Part shown: positions 33,483 to 42,464 of the stretch, in pieces
Position numbering within the stretch: position 1 is the first letter of the stretch
Layout of the letters: each line of letters starts with the position of its first letter
NCBI GenBank assembly: GCA_023399155.1
Contig: JAEWQP010000028.1
Location: forward strand, 62,001 to 126,000
DNA from: Verrucomicrobiota bacterium
GTDB taxonomy: Bacteria; Verrucomicrobiota; Verrucomicrobiia; Opitutales; Opitutaceae
Length of the DNA stretch: 64,000 nt
Direction of reading: 5' to 3'
The notes under the pieces: model-generated
Told to the model about the DNA's origin: nothing
Seen by the model: only the letters and a program-made list of their open reading frames with translations
Databases searched by the model: none
Position numbers and translations under genes: made by a program

Positions 33483-34679
33483 TCAGCGCTTCAGCAGCGC
33501 GTCGAAGCGCGTGAGCGCCTCAAGGAAGTAGTAGTCGCCGTAGACGAGCGGCACGTCGATTTCGCGCCCTTCCGGATGATGTCCGGTCGCATGCATGAGG
33601 ATGAATCCGCCGTTCGCTCCGACGCCCGCACGATAGGCGGGCGAGGCGAGCGAGCGCAGTTGTTTCACGGCGAAGGCGCGGTACACGGCGGCGCGCTCGG
33701 GCTCCACGAAGCCGGCCAGTTCAAACAGCGCGGATGAAGTGATCGCGGCCGCCGAGCTGTCGCGCGGCACGTCGGGTATCCCCGGGGCGTCAAAGTCCCA
33801 GTAGGGCACGCCATCGGCAGGCAGGCGGGGGTGCCCCAGGAAGAAGTCGGCGACCGCCGCGGCGCGTGCGAGGTAATCCGGCTCACGTGTCTCGCGGAAC
33901 ATCGCCGTGTATCCATACAGCGCCCACGCCTGGCCGCGGGCCCAGGCTGATCCGTCGGCGGCGCCCTGCACGGTCTGCTTTTTCAGCACGGCGCCGGTGT
34001 CGGGATGATAATCCACGAGATGGAAACTGCTGCTGTCCGGGCGGAAGTGGTGTTTCTCCGTCGTATCCGCATGGGTGAGCGCCACGTTCAGGAGAGACTG
34101 CTCCCCGCTTTCCCGCGAGGCCCACGTGAGCAACTCAAGGTTCATCATGTTGTCGACGATCACGGGAAACTGCCAGGGGCCGAAGTCCCACGAGCGGATG
34201 CAGCCGGTTTTCTCGCTGAACCGTCCGGCGAGCGTGTGGGCGCCGGTGATGAGCACGTCGCGCCAGGCGGACTCCTGGGTGATCCGGTAGCCCTGGCCAT
34301 AACTGCACCCGAGCATGAAGCCGAGGTCGTGCGTGCCGCCGTAGGTTTTCAACGCCTCCAGGCGCGTGGTGTAGTCGGTCGCCCGCTGTTTCCACGTGTC
34401 GTCGCGCGTGTGCTCGTAGATCAGCCAGAGGCAGCCGGGGAAGAAGCCGCTGGTCCAGTCCTCGGGCGCCACGGTCACGACCTTTCCCTTTTCGTCGATG
34501 GTCCGTGGCAACCCGGGATCGTTGCGCAGGCCGGCCAGCATCTGGGTGTACTGGCTGGCCGCGTGGGCGAAGTTGAGATCGACGAAGCCCGGGCCGCCCT
34601 GGTCGGCAGCGGGGACGAATGTGGTGGGGACGGTCAGGCAGGAGACAAGAACCAGGACGCGAGGGGCGAGCTTCATCAT
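33483..34679 (-). CDS. Exported GH88-type unsaturated glucuronyl hydrolase
   Basis: 398 residues with a signal peptide (MMKLAPRVLVLVSCLTVPTT ... VPAADQ). GH88 enzymes remove 4,5-unsaturated uronic acids from the end of oligosaccharides left by polysaccharide lyases. Seen: alpha/alpha-barrel segments typical of the family, including DWTSGFFPGCLWLIYEHT, GGTHDLGFMLGCSYGQGY (with a likely catalytic Asp), WDFGPWQFPVIVDNMMNLELL (a second conserved Asp) and WARGQAWALYGYT. The gene lies 22 nt downstream of the LURP-one-like gene on the same strand; no lyase is visible in the window. Together with the GH2 enzyme it suggests plant, algal or animal glycan use. Confidence 0.88.
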   Translation of the reverse strand: MMKLAPRVLVLVSCLTVPTTFVPAADQGGPGFVDLNFAHAASQYTQMLAGLRNDPGLPRTIDEKGKVVTVAPEDWTSGFFPGCLWLIYEHTRDDTWKQRATDYTTRLEALKTYGGTHDLGFMLGCSYGQGYRITQESAWRDVLITGAHTLAGRFSEKTGCIRSWDFGPWQFPVIVDNMMNLELLTWASRESGEQSLLNVALTHADTTEKHHFRPDSSSFHLVDYHPDTGAVLKKQTVQGAADGSAWARGQAWALYGYTAMFRETREPDYLARAAAVADFFLGHPRLPADGVPYWDFDAPGIPDVPRDSSAAAITSSALFELAGFVEPERAAVYRAFAVKQLRSLASPAYRAGVGANGGFILMHATGHHPEGREIDVPLVYGDYYFLEALTRFDALLKR

Positions 34680-34701
34680 GGGCGGGGGCAGGAGGGGTGG
34701 T

Positions 34702-35286
34702 TCATTCCTTCAGGACGAAATCGATGCACATGACGGCACCGAGGATGAGTTTGCGCAGGGGATGATCCGCGGCAAGGTCGGGCGCCATGGTCAGCACGTA
34801 ATTGTCCGCGGTGGTGAGAAGCTCACGGCCGATGCCGGACCACTTCTTCGTCACGCGCCCGAACTCCACGCCGTCCATGCCAAAGGTGAAATCCCATCCG
34901 GTCCATTTGCCCCGCAACTCGCAGAGGAGTTCGTCGTTGGGTGAAAGGACCTGGAAGCTGCCGCCGATGCTGAGCATCTTCTGGCGGAACTTGCCCAGGC
35001 AGGTTCCCTGGCCGTCGAACACCTCCGCGACGGAGCGGAAGAAGGTCGCGCCGCGTTTGACCTGGACGACCGTCTCCCCCTCGGGCGTGCGCACGCTGAT
35101 GTCGAACGGCGTCATCCGCTTGTAGTCGGTAAACCGCAGCACCTTGGTGAAGAAGCCGAGATTCTCCTCCCGGCAAAGCATCATGGTGCGGCCGGTCTGG
35201 GGATCGAGGATGTCGAAGCACGCGCTGGCTTTGAACATCGCGACCTGTTCCTTCACGAGGTAGGTATTGAGCGACAGGGTATTCAT
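34702..35286 (-). CDS. LURP-one/scramblase-like family protein
   Basis: 194 residues with no signal peptide or membrane helix. It matches the beta-barrel LOR fold shared with phospholipid scramblase-like proteins: ACFDILDPQTGRTMMLCREENLGF, a middle region with DISVRTPEGETVVQVKRGATFF, then the second half GQGTCLGKFRQKMLSIGGSFQVL and WTGWDFTF. The family has no settled biochemical role in bacteria. 22 nt upstream of the GH88 gene on the same strand and 151 bp from a divergent TPR gene. Confidence 0.75.
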   Translation of the reverse strand: MNTLSLNTYLVKEQVAMFKASACFDILDPQTGRTMMLCREENLGFFTKVLRFTDYKRMTPFDISVRTPEGETVVQVKRGATFFRSVAEVFDGQGTCLGKFRQKMLSIGGSFQVLSPNDELLCELRGKWTGWDFTFGMDGVEFGRVTKKWSGIGRELLTTADNYVLTMAPDLAADHPLRKLILGAVMCIDFVLKE

Positions 35287-35437
35287 CGGGGCTTACGCAG
35301 CCAAACCGCGACGCCCGGCGGGGTCACGGCGGAAATCGCACGCACCGTAGAGCGCGACGCCGGCCCGCGCAGGAGCCGGGCCCGCAGCGCGTGCGGTGCT
35401 TGACCGCTTCCGCGGCAACTCGTTCACTGCCCGCTTC

Positions 35438-37198
35438 ATGGACACGCTGACCATCCTGCTCATCGGTCTCGGAGTTGTCGCTGTGGTTGCTTTCATCGTC
35501 GTTGCCTACCTCGAGGTGGCGCGCAAGCCCGGGAAACCACGGCCCCGCATGGTGGCCCCGCCTGCGACAACGCCCACACCCGCTCCGGTGACGGTCGAGC
35601 CGTCCAAGGCAGCCGCCCCAGCGCCTGTCACCGCCCCGCCGGAACCCGCACCCAAACCGGTCGCGGACGAGCCGCCCCCTGCGCCGCAGCCTGTCGTCGC
35701 TCCCGCCCCGGTGCCCGCCGCGCGGCCGGAACCCGCCGCGCCAATCCAGGCCGCGCCGCCGGCCCCGGCCTCGGAGCTGGCGACTCGTATCCGGACTTTG
35801 GGTGCAGGCGCACGGCAGGCGTTGCTGCGCCTCGCGGTGATGGAGGCCGATTTTTCCCGCGAGACGGCGCGTGCCGTCGCCTCGTGCGTGAACGACGACA
35901 TCCAGGCTCTCGCGCAGGCGGGCCTGCTCGAGGTGGATCCCGCCTCCGAGCGCATGGCGCTGCCCGATGCGGCGCGCGCGGCCGCGATGGAGCTGGCCCC
36001 GGCGGAGGAGATCCACGCGGCACGGCTGCGTCACGCCGAGCACTACATTCACCTCGGACTGGAGGCCCAGAAGCCAGTCGAGCAACAGGGTTCGCTCGTG
36101 GCGCTTGCGCTCGAGTTGTTCGTCGAGGACGCCCCCCACTTCAAGGCGGCGTATGCCTTCCTTGCCTCGAATCGCGGGCTCGAGCGGCAGCTGGTAAAGC
36201 TGCTCGAGGCCGTGAGCTTTACCACCGTGCTTGAGCTGCCTCACGCCGAGGCGGTCCGCTGGCTGGAGTCGGCACTGGTCGCCGCCGGGTTGCTGGGTGA
36301 TCAGACGGCCCAGCGCGATATCTTCAACGCGCTCGCCGCCCGACACACGGAAGCCGGCGATTTCTCGGCGGCCCGGCGTGACTACGAGCAGGCGGCCGCC
36401 ATCTCCGCGGCGCTCGGCGACCGGCACGAGGAAGGTCGTGCCCTGGGAAACCTCGGCCTGGCCACGCATCGCCTGGGAGACCACACGGCGGCCGCCGGCT
36501 ACTACGAAAAGGTGCTGGAGATTATGCGCGAACTCGGCGACCGGCGTCGCGAGGGACTGGCGCTCAGCAGCCTGGGACAGGCGGTGGCCGATGGCGGCGA
36601 TCCGCGCCGCGCGATCGAGTTCTTCCAGGAGCACCTTGCGCTGGCAAACGAGTTGCGCGACCTGAGTGGCGCCGCGCACGCCCTCGCCGGCCTCGGTCGT
36701 GCCCAACTCGCCCTGGGCGAGACGGAGACGGCGCTCACGACCTTCGGCCAGCAGCTCACGATGGCGCAGCGGGCGCGTGATCTTCCGATCGAGGGAGCCG
36801 CGCTCACGAGCCTCTCCGAGGTCCATGAGCGCCGGGGCGAACACGATCGTGTGGTGGAAGTGAATACGCGCCTGCTCGAGATCGCGCACCTCCTGCAGCA
36901 GGCCCCCGCGGGGGTCCGCGCTCTCAACCGCATCGGCAACGCCCATCAGGCCGCCGGCCGCACCTCGAAGGCCCTGGAGGCGTTTGACGAACAGCTGCGC
37001 GTGGCGCGCAGGATCAGCGACCGCGAGGCCGAGGCGATGGCGCTGGCCGACGCGGCGCGCGTGGTGCATTTCCGCGGACAGGCTGTCGACGCGATCACGC
37101 GGGCGAGCGCGGCGCTGCCGATCTTTGACGAGATCAACAAGAAGGAGGCGGAACGCCTCCGCGCGGAGATCGAAAGGTGGCGTTCGGAATCGCACTGA
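35438..37198 (+). CDS. Membrane-anchored TPR protein with Pro/Ala-rich linker
   Basis: 586 residues: an N-terminal membrane helix (about 3-25, TLTILLIGLGVVAVVAFIVVA), a Pro/Ala/Val-rich linker (about 35-115), a helical segment around 120-250, then about six tetratricopeptide repeats with 40-residue period (about 290-560; for example RALGNLGLATHRLGDHTAA, LALSSLGQAVADGGDPRRA, HALAGLGRAQLALGETETA). The repeats are of the kinesin-light-chain/LGN length. Likely a protein-interaction scaffold on the membrane; no enzymatic domain. A possible promoter TTGACC then 17 bp then TTCACT (35400-35428) lies so close to the ATG that the mRNA would be nearly leaderless. Confidence 0.85.
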   Translation: MDTLTILLIGLGVVAVVAFIVVAYLEVARKPGKPRPRMVAPPATTPTPAPVTVEPSKAAAPAPVTAPPEPAPKPVADEPPPAPQPVVAPAPVPAARPEPAAPIQAAPPAPASELATRIRTLGAGARQALLRLAVMEADFSRETARAVASCVNDDIQALAQAGLLEVDPASERMALPDAARAAAMELAPAEEIHAARLRHAEHYIHLGLEAQKPVEQQGSLVALALELFVEDAPHFKAAYAFLASNRGLERQLVKLLEAVSFTTVLELPHAEAVRWLESALVAAGLLGDQTAQRDIFNALAARHTEAGDFSAARRDYEQAAAISAALGDRHEEGRALGNLGLATHRLGDHTAAAGYYEKVLEIMRELGDRRREGLALSSLGQAVADGGDPRRAIEFFQEHLALANELRDLSGAAHALAGLGRAQLALGETETALTTFGQQLTMAQRARDLPIEGAALTSLSEVHERRGEHDRVVEVNTRLLEIAHLLQQAPAGVRALNRIGNAHQAAGRTSKALEAFDEQLRVARRISDREAEAMALADAARVVHFRGQAVDAITRASAALPIFDEINKKEAERLRAEIERWRSESH

Positions 37199-37228
37199 CG
37201 CGCTGCGCCAGCGGGCCTCGCCCGCCCG

Positions 37229-37846
37229 TCACGCGTGTGCCGACCGCAAGGCCCGGGCCGCTGCGGCAGGATCGGTCGCCTGCGATAATGCGGCAATGAC
37301 GGCGACGCCGCTCGCCCCGGCCGCGAACACCGCGGGGGCGCGTTCGACCGTGATCCCGCCGATGGCCACGACCGGCCTGGGACTGCGACGGGCGATCGCC
37401 TGCAGCGTCTCGAGACCCATCGCGGGCGCGGCGTCGTCTTTCGAGCCGGTGGGAAAGACCGGCCCGGCGCCGAGATAATCGACGAGGGCGAAATCCACCG
37501 ACTCACACTCGGCGAGAGTGCTCACGGACACGCCGAGCAGATTGTCGCGGCCCAGGACGCGACGGGCCGCATCGACGGCGAGGTCCTTCTGGCCGACATG
37601 CGCGCCATCGGCCTCAACGGCGAGGGCGAGGTCGAGGTGGTTGTTGATGATCAGCGGCACGGCGCGGGCCCGGGTCAGGTCGCGGAGCGCGCGCGCCATG
37701 GAGTAGAGTTCCACCTTCCCGGCTGCGGTGGCGCGGTACTGCACCACGCTTGCGCCGCCCTCCAGCGCAGCGGCCACGCCCTCGAGCAGTCCGGTGCGAT
37801 AGTGCCCGGGGGCGTCGGTGACGGCATAGACGGTATAGTCAATCAT
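37229..37846 (-). CDS. thiE: Thiamine-phosphate synthase
   Basis: Joins HMP pyrophosphate to thiazole phosphate. 205 residues from the ATG at 37844-37846 (a GTG at 37858 is also possible). TIM-barrel landmarks of ThiE: VVQYRATAAGK in place of the usual QxR(D/E)K region, INNHLDLALAVEADGAHVGQKDL (the nucleotide/phosphate region), LLGVSVSTLAE, VDYLGAGPVFPTGSKDDA and VVAIGGITVERAPAVFAAGASGVAV. Second gene after thiM on a transcript headed by a TPP riboswitch. Confidence 0.93.
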   Translation of the reverse strand: MIDYTVYAVTDAPGHYRTGLLEGVAAALEGGASVVQYRATAAGKVELYSMARALRDLTRARAVPLIINNHLDLALAVEADGAHVGQKDLAVDAARRVLGRDNLLGVSVSTLAECESVDFALVDYLGAGPVFPTGSKDDAAPAMGLETLQAIARRSPRPVVAIGGITVERAPAVFAAGASGVAVIAALSQATDPAAAARALRSAHA

Positions 37847-37870
37847 CGCGGCGCGCACGGTTCGTGCGGC

Positions 37871-38680
37871 TCAGCTGACCTTTCCGTGCGCGTGCACGGC
37901 GCGTGTATCCAGCGCGTCGAGCGCGTCGAGCAACGCAGTCTGAAACGAGCCGGGCCGCGTGGTTTGCAGGGCCGCCCGTTCGCCTGCGATGCCGAGGAGC
38001 ACGGCGGTGGCGACGCAGGCGTCGAAGGGCGAGCGTGCCACGGCGGCGCAGGCGGCGTTGATCGCACCCATGGCGCAGCCCACGCCGGTGACGCGCGTCA
38101 GCAGGGGATGGCCGTTGGCCACCGCCGTCTCGCGGCCGTCGGCGTGGATATAGTCGGTCTGACCCGTGACGAGCACCGCGCCGCCCGTGCGCCCGGCCAG
38201 CGTCGCGGCGGCGTCGCGGGCGGCCTGCGATTCGACGCCGCTGTCCACGCCGCGGCCGCCGCCGGAGAGTCCCGCGAGGGCCATGATTTCCGAGGCGTTG
38301 CCGCGAATGACAGTCGGTTTTTGCGCGAGTACCTCGGCGGCAAAGCGCGTGCGCACGCCGAGCGGTCCGACGGCGACCGGATCGAGCACCCAGGGTTTGC
38401 GCGCCCGCCTGGCGGCGGGAATCGCCCGACGCATCGCGGTCATTTGAGCCTCGTCGAGTGTGCCGACGTTGATCAGGAGGGCGTCGGCCATCGCGGCGAA
38501 CTCTTCCGCCTCCTCGGGGTGTTCGACCATCGCCGGCGCCGCACCGATCGCGAGCAGCACGTTGGCGGTGAAACCCTTCACCACCTGGTTGGTCATGCAG
38601 TGCACGAGCGGGCGCAGCGTGCGAAGGCGTTCGAGAATGTCGGCGACCGAAGACAGGGCGGGCGAGGGCGGAGGTGGCAT
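37871..38680 (-). CDS. thiM: Hydroxyethylthiazole kinase
   Basis: Phosphorylates 4-methyl-5-(2-hydroxyethyl)thiazole for salvage. 269 residues from the ATG at 38678-38680. Seen: LVHCMTNQVVKGFTANVLLAIGAAPAM near the N-terminus, LLINVGTLDEAQMTAM, PWVLDPVAVG, RGNASEIMALAG, and the catalytic GVGCAMGAINAA motif with its Cys. Followed 24 nt later by thiE. With only thiM and thiE here, this locus supports salvage of thiazole; de novo genes are not in the window. Confidence 0.94.
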   Translation of the reverse strand: MPPPPSPALSSVADILERLRTLRPLVHCMTNQVVKGFTANVLLAIGAAPAMVEHPEEAEEFAAMADALLINVGTLDEAQMTAMRRAIPAARRARKPWVLDPVAVGPLGVRTRFAAEVLAQKPTVIRGNASEIMALAGLSGGGRGVDSGVESQAARDAAATLAGRTGGAVLVTGQTDYIHADGRETAVANGHPLLTRVTGVGCAMGAINAACAAVARSPFDACVATAVLLGIAGERAALQTTRPGSFQTALLDALDALDTRAVHAHGKVS

Positions 38681-38737
38681 GTTCGTGTGGCCCGGTTCGC
38701 CCGAGGGGAATCGGCGGCGCAACAGACGCCGGTGACG

Positions 38738-38812
38738 ATTCCTCCGCCGGTGCGAGCCGGATCAGGTTCAACGGGTTTGTTCTCAGCTCGCGGGCGAGCA
38801 CCCCGTGTCACT
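38738..38812 (-). promoter_or_regulatory. TPP riboswitch (THI element) controlling thiM-thiE
   Basis: On the minus strand the region reads GGGGTGCTCGCCCGCGAGCT, then CTGAGAACAAACCCGTTGAA, then CCTGATCCGGCTCGCACCGG and GGAGGAA. These are the conserved THI-box elements: CTGAGA in the pyrimidine-sensor arm, ACCTGATC, and the closing region. The P3 stem is GCTCGC / GCGAGC. It ends about 58 nt before thiM. It also abuts the upstream, probably untranslated part of the divergent helicase gene. Confidence 0.93.
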
Positions 38813-38972
38813 CGGCGCGAGCATCGCCATCGTGCCTACAGAGTCAAACGGCAACGCGCCCGTCGCCCGCCGTAGCCCGCACGGCATCCGGCAGGCGCCA
38901 CGCTTGCGGGCGGCGCGACGAAGAGCGTTGCCATCCTCGCACATCGCGGCGCCCCATGATGGGCTCCGCACC

Positions 38973-41564
38973 GTGACCGCTTCCGCTCCATCCTCCACCG
39001 CGCCGCTCGCACCGCTCCCGGGACGCCCGGACTCCGACACCGTGCTCGGCCGTTTCCTCGAGGTCACGGCGGCACGCGGGCTCGAACTCTATCCGGAGCA
39101 GGAGGAGGCGATCCTCGAGCTTTTTGCCGGTCGCAATGTGATCCTCAATACGCCGACCGGCTCGGGCAAATCGCTCGTGGCCGCGGCCTATCACTTCCGT
39201 GCACTGTGTGCGGGCGAGCGTTCCATCTACACCTGCCCGATCAAGGCGCTGGTCAACGAGAAGTTCCTCAGCCTCTGCCGCGATTTCGGGCCGGAGAACG
39301 TCGGGATGATGACGGGCGACGCCAGCGTCAATCCGCGCGCGCCGGTGTTGTGCTGCACGGCGGAGATCCTCGCTAACATCGCGCTCACCCGCGGGCCTGC
39401 GAGCGACATCCGCGCCGTGATCATGGATGAGTTTCACTACTACGGCGACGCCGACCGCGGATACGCCTGGCAGGTGCCGCTGCTCGCGATGCCGGGCGCT
39501 CGTTTCCTGCTCATGTCGGCGACGCTTCCGGCGACGGCGTTCTTCGAGTCGGAGCTGGAGAAACTCACGGGAATCCCCGCCGTCACCGTGCGCAGCGACC
39601 GCCGCCCGGTGCCCTTGGAGTTTGAATACTCCGAGACGGCTCTGAACGAACGGGTGGCGCAACTTCTCGAGACGCAACGCGCGCCCGTCTACCTCGTCTA
39701 TTTCACCCAGCGTGCCGCCTCCGAGGCGGCACAGGACCTGATGAGCCTTGCCGTCTGCACGCGCGAGGAGCGCGCCGTGCTGACCGCCGAACTGGAGCAC
39801 TTCCGTTTCAGCAGCCCCTACGGCAAGGAGATGAAACGCTGGCTCCGCCACGGCATCGGCGTGCACCATGCCGGGCTGCTTCCGAAGTACCGCGTGCTCG
39901 TCGAGCAGCTCGCCCAGCGGGGCCTGCTCAAGGTGATCTGCGGTACGGATACACTCGGCGTCGGCATCAACGTGCCGATTCGCACGGTCGTCTTCACCCA
40001 GCTCTGGAAGTACGATGGCACGAAGGCGGCGATCCTCGCCGTGCGCGACTTCCGGCAGATCGCCGGGCGCGCCGGGCGGCGCGGTTTCGACGACCGGGGC
40101 TACGTGATCGTGCAGGCACCCGAGCACGTGATCGCCAACAAGCGCGCCGAGGAGAAGGCAGCCGGCGATCCGAAAAGGCTGCGCAAGCTCGTGAAGGAGC
40201 GCGCGCCGGAGGGTTTTGTCAGCTGGGATCGCAAGACCTTCGACCGGCTGCAGACGGCGCCCCCGGAGGGACTGAGCTCCCATTTCGACGTGTCGCACGG
40301 CATGCTGCTGCTCGTGCTCTCGCGCGACGGCGACGGCTGTCGCGCGATGCGCGACCTCATCGACCGCTGCCATGAGACGGCTGCGCGCAAGGGCCAGCTC
40401 CGCCGGCGTGCCTGGCAGCTGTTTCGCGCCCTGGTGGATCGGCGCATCGTCGAGATGATCCCTCGCGGACTTCGCTCCGGCGCGCCTGCGGACGGGCGCA
40501 AGCTGCGCGTCAACGTCGAGCTGCAGGACGACTTCTCGCTTCACCAGGCGCTCTCGCTGTTCCTCATCGACACATTGCCGCTGCTGGCGGCGGACGGGCG
40601 CGACCAGGCTCCCGATTATCCGTTCGACGTGCTCACGCTCTGCGAGGCGATCGTCGAGGATCCCGACGTGATCCTGCGCCGGCAGGTGGACCGCCTGAAG
40701 ACGCGGAAACTGGAGGAGATGAAAGCTGCGGGGATCGAGTACGAGGAACGCATGGCCAAGCTCGACGAGGTCGAGCATCCCAAACCGCTGCGGGAGTTTC
40801 TCTACACGCAGTTCAACGCCTTCGCCGCCGCGCATCCCTGGGTGGAGGGCGAGAATGTGCGGCCGAAGTCGATCGCACGGGAGATGTTCGAACGCTACCT
40901 CTCGTTCGCGCAATACGTGCGCGAATACGGGCTCGAGCGCGCCGAGGGTGTGTTGCTGCGGCACCTCATGCAGGTGCTCAAGGTCCTGGCCCAGACCGTA
41001 CCCGAGGCCCGCAAGACGCCGGCCGTTGTGGAGATGGAGGACTATCTGCGGGAACTGATCCGCGGGGTCGATTCAAGCCTCCTTGAGGAGTGGGAACGCC
41101 TGCGCGACCCGGATCGCGCATCCGCCCCGGTCGAAGCTGCCGGTGCCGACAAGCCCGCGCGTCCGTCGAGCTACGACATCACGCGCGACCGCGAGGGTTT
41201 CCGCCGCGCGGTGCGCGCGACGGTGTTCGGTTTTCTCCAGGACGTGGCCGCGCGCGATTGGGAGGGTGCGGCCGAGCGGCTCGCCGTGGGCGGCGGCGCG
41301 CCGGCGGTGGAGAAGGCATTTGCACCCTATGTCGAGGCGCGGACGCGTTTCCGCCTCGATCCGGCCGCCCGGTCGGCCGGGCACACACACTGGAGCGAGG
41401 CGGGCGAGAGCGCGACCCCGCTGTGGCGTGTTGCCCAGGTGCTCGTTGACGCCGACGACCTGAACGACTGGGAGGTCGCCTTCACCGTGGACCTCGCGCG
41501 TTCACGCGCCGAAGCCCGGCCGGTGGTGCTGTTCGAAGGCGTTTCTGCGATCGGCGCGGGATGA
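38973..41564 (+). CDS. Ski2-like DEAD/DEAH-box helicase with C-terminal DUF3516-type region
   Basis: 863 residues from a GTG at 38973; the frame is open from 38805 and the true start is uncertain. Helicase motifs in order: LNTPTGSGKS (Walker A), TCPIKALVNEKF (Ia), VLCCTAEILANIAL, MDEFHYYGD (motif II, DEFH), LMSATLP (III), GIGVHHAGLLPKYR, VICGTDTLGVGINVP (V) and FRQIAGRAGRRGFDDRG (VI). Ski2-like enzymes unwind or remodel RNA or DNA. The C-terminal half lacks the Mtr4/Ski2 arch and resembles the DUF3516 region found in bacterial relatives (from memory). Divergent from the thiamine genes; followed by repeat-filled DNA. Function in the cell is unknown. Confidence 0.88.
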   Translation: MTASAPSSTAPLAPLPGRPDSDTVLGRFLEVTAARGLELYPEQEEAILELFAGRNVILNTPTGSGKSLVAAAYHFRALCAGERSIYTCPIKALVNEKFLSLCRDFGPENVGMMTGDASVNPRAPVLCCTAEILANIALTRGPASDIRAVIMDEFHYYGDADRGYAWQVPLLAMPGARFLLMSATLPATAFFESELEKLTGIPAVTVRSDRRPVPLEFEYSETALNERVAQLLETQRAPVYLVYFTQRAASEAAQDLMSLAVCTREERAVLTAELEHFRFSSPYGKEMKRWLRHGIGVHHAGLLPKYRVLVEQLAQRGLLKVICGTDTLGVGINVPIRTVVFTQLWKYDGTKAAILAVRDFRQIAGRAGRRGFDDRGYVIVQAPEHVIANKRAEEKAAGDPKRLRKLVKERAPEGFVSWDRKTFDRLQTAPPEGLSSHFDVSHGMLLLVLSRDGDGCRAMRDLIDRCHETAARKGQLRRRAWQLFRALVDRRIVEMIPRGLRSGAPADGRKLRVNVELQDDFSLHQALSLFLIDTLPLLAADGRDQAPDYPFDVLTLCEAIVEDPDVILRRQVDRLKTRKLEEMKAAGIEYEERMAKLDEVEHPKPLREFLYTQFNAFAAAHPWVEGENVRPKSIAREMFERYLSFAQYVREYGLERAEGVLLRHLMQVLKVLAQTVPEARKTPAVVEMEDYLRELIRGVDSSLLEEWERLRDPDRASAPVEAAGADKPARPSSYDITRDREGFRRAVRATVFGFLQDVAARDWEGAAERLAVGGGAPAVEKAFAPYVEARTRFRLDPAARSAGHTHWSEAGESATPLWRVAQVLVDADDLNDWEVAFTVDLARSRAEARPVVLFEGVSAIGAG

Positions 41565-41871
41565 GCGCTTAAGGTAGGGCGAGGCCTCCGGCCGAGCCGC
41601 GAACGTGCACCACCGTTCCGGCCTGCCTCGGGAAGGCAGAGTCACAGAGGCCACAGAGGAGACACAGAGGTCACGGAGAGCACTCGACGGCCGTGCGACG
41701 CTCCTCAAATCGCAAGCGTGGGTTCTGAATATTTCCGGGCTCGGGAGGCTGGCGTCCAGACTCGCGGGCCACGAATCGCGACAAGCGCTCCGTGACGTCT
41801 GTGCCTCCTCCGTGCTCTCTGTGGTCCGGTCCGTCCGTGATCGATCGTCACCTATCGACCGTCCCCGGTTC
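41565..41871. repeat. Intergenic region with paired ACAGAGG arms (locus B)
   Basis: 307 bases, no gene. The left arm (41638-41682) repeats the word CACAGAGG with linkers, ending GGTCACGGAGAGCAC. The right arm (41788-41827) is its reverse complement in the same register (CTCCGTGACGTCTGTGCC, then CTCTCTGTGGTCC). The arms pair over about 36 bp with roughly 30 matches; the spacer is 105 bp. Units of this ACAGAGG kind are familiar from intergenic DNA of many phyla. Confidence 0.8.
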
Positions 41872-42330
41872 TTACACCACCTCGACGATCGCGGTGATCT
41901 CGACGGTGGAATTGCGTGGGAGGCCGGCGACGGCCACCGCCGCGCGCGCGTGTTTCCCGGCCTCACCGAAGACCTGCACGATCAGATCGGAGCCGCCGTT
42001 GATGACCTGTGGACTGTCGGCGAAGCCGCTGACCGCGTTCACGAACCCGTTCAGGGTGACAAAGCGCTTCACGTTATCGAGTGAACCGCATGCGGCCCGG
42101 ATGTTGGCCAGGAGATTGAGTGCGCAGATGCGTGCGGCGGCGGCGGCGGTCTCCACCGTCTGCTCGCGGCCCACCTGACCGGTGTGGGTCATCACACCAT
42201 CGCGGATACAGATGACGCCCGCGAGGTGGAGAAGCTTGCCGCTCTGCACCGCGGGCAGGTAGCTGCCGGCGGCGGCAGGAGGCTTGGGCAGGTCGATACG
42301 GAGATCGCGCAGTTTCGCTTCGTGGCTCAT
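41872..42330 (-). CDS. RidA-family protein (YjgF/YER057c/UK114), TdcF-like branch
   Basis: 152 residues from the ATG at 42328-42330. RidA-type proteins hydrolyse reactive enamines/imines formed by PLP enzymes. It fits the longer branch of the family that begins with LRDLRIDLPKPPAAAGSYLP and contains LHLAGVI, GQVGREQTVETAAAAARICALNLLANI, FVNAVSGFADSPQVINGGSDL and FGEAGKHARAAVAVAGLP. The arginine used to bind substrate carboxylates is present in KHARAAV. No operon partner seen. Confidence 0.9.
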   Translation of the reverse strand: MSHEAKLRDLRIDLPKPPAAAGSYLPAVQSGKLLHLAGVICIRDGVMTHTGQVGREQTVETAAAAARICALNLLANIRAACGSLDNVKRFVTLNGFVNAVSGFADSPQVINGGSDLIVQVFGEAGKHARAAVAVAGLPRNSTVEITAIVEVV

Positions 42331-42464
42331 GCCAGCGATCCTGGGCGGGCCGTTTCGCCCTGTCACCCGGGAAACGCGCGTGTGGCGCGTGCGGGCCGGC
42401 TGGCGAGCACGCGGGCAGGATGCCGCATCGGCGCGACATCCTCAGCGCCGGGCGAGCGCAACCC

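Noticed and set aside
35324..37195. 623-codon open frame opposite the TPR protein
   Set aside because: Mirror of the Ala/Pro-rich and repeat region; Arg/Gly-rich product of no known family.
38805..38972. 56-residue N-terminal extension of the helicase
   Set aside because: Arg/Ala/Pro-rich, begins within the region of the divergent TPP riboswitch, and unlike the family; GTG at 38973 preferred, without proof.
38844..40964. 706-codon open frame opposite the helicase
   Set aside because: Shadow of the Ski2-like helicase, whose motifs I to VI are all on the plus strand.
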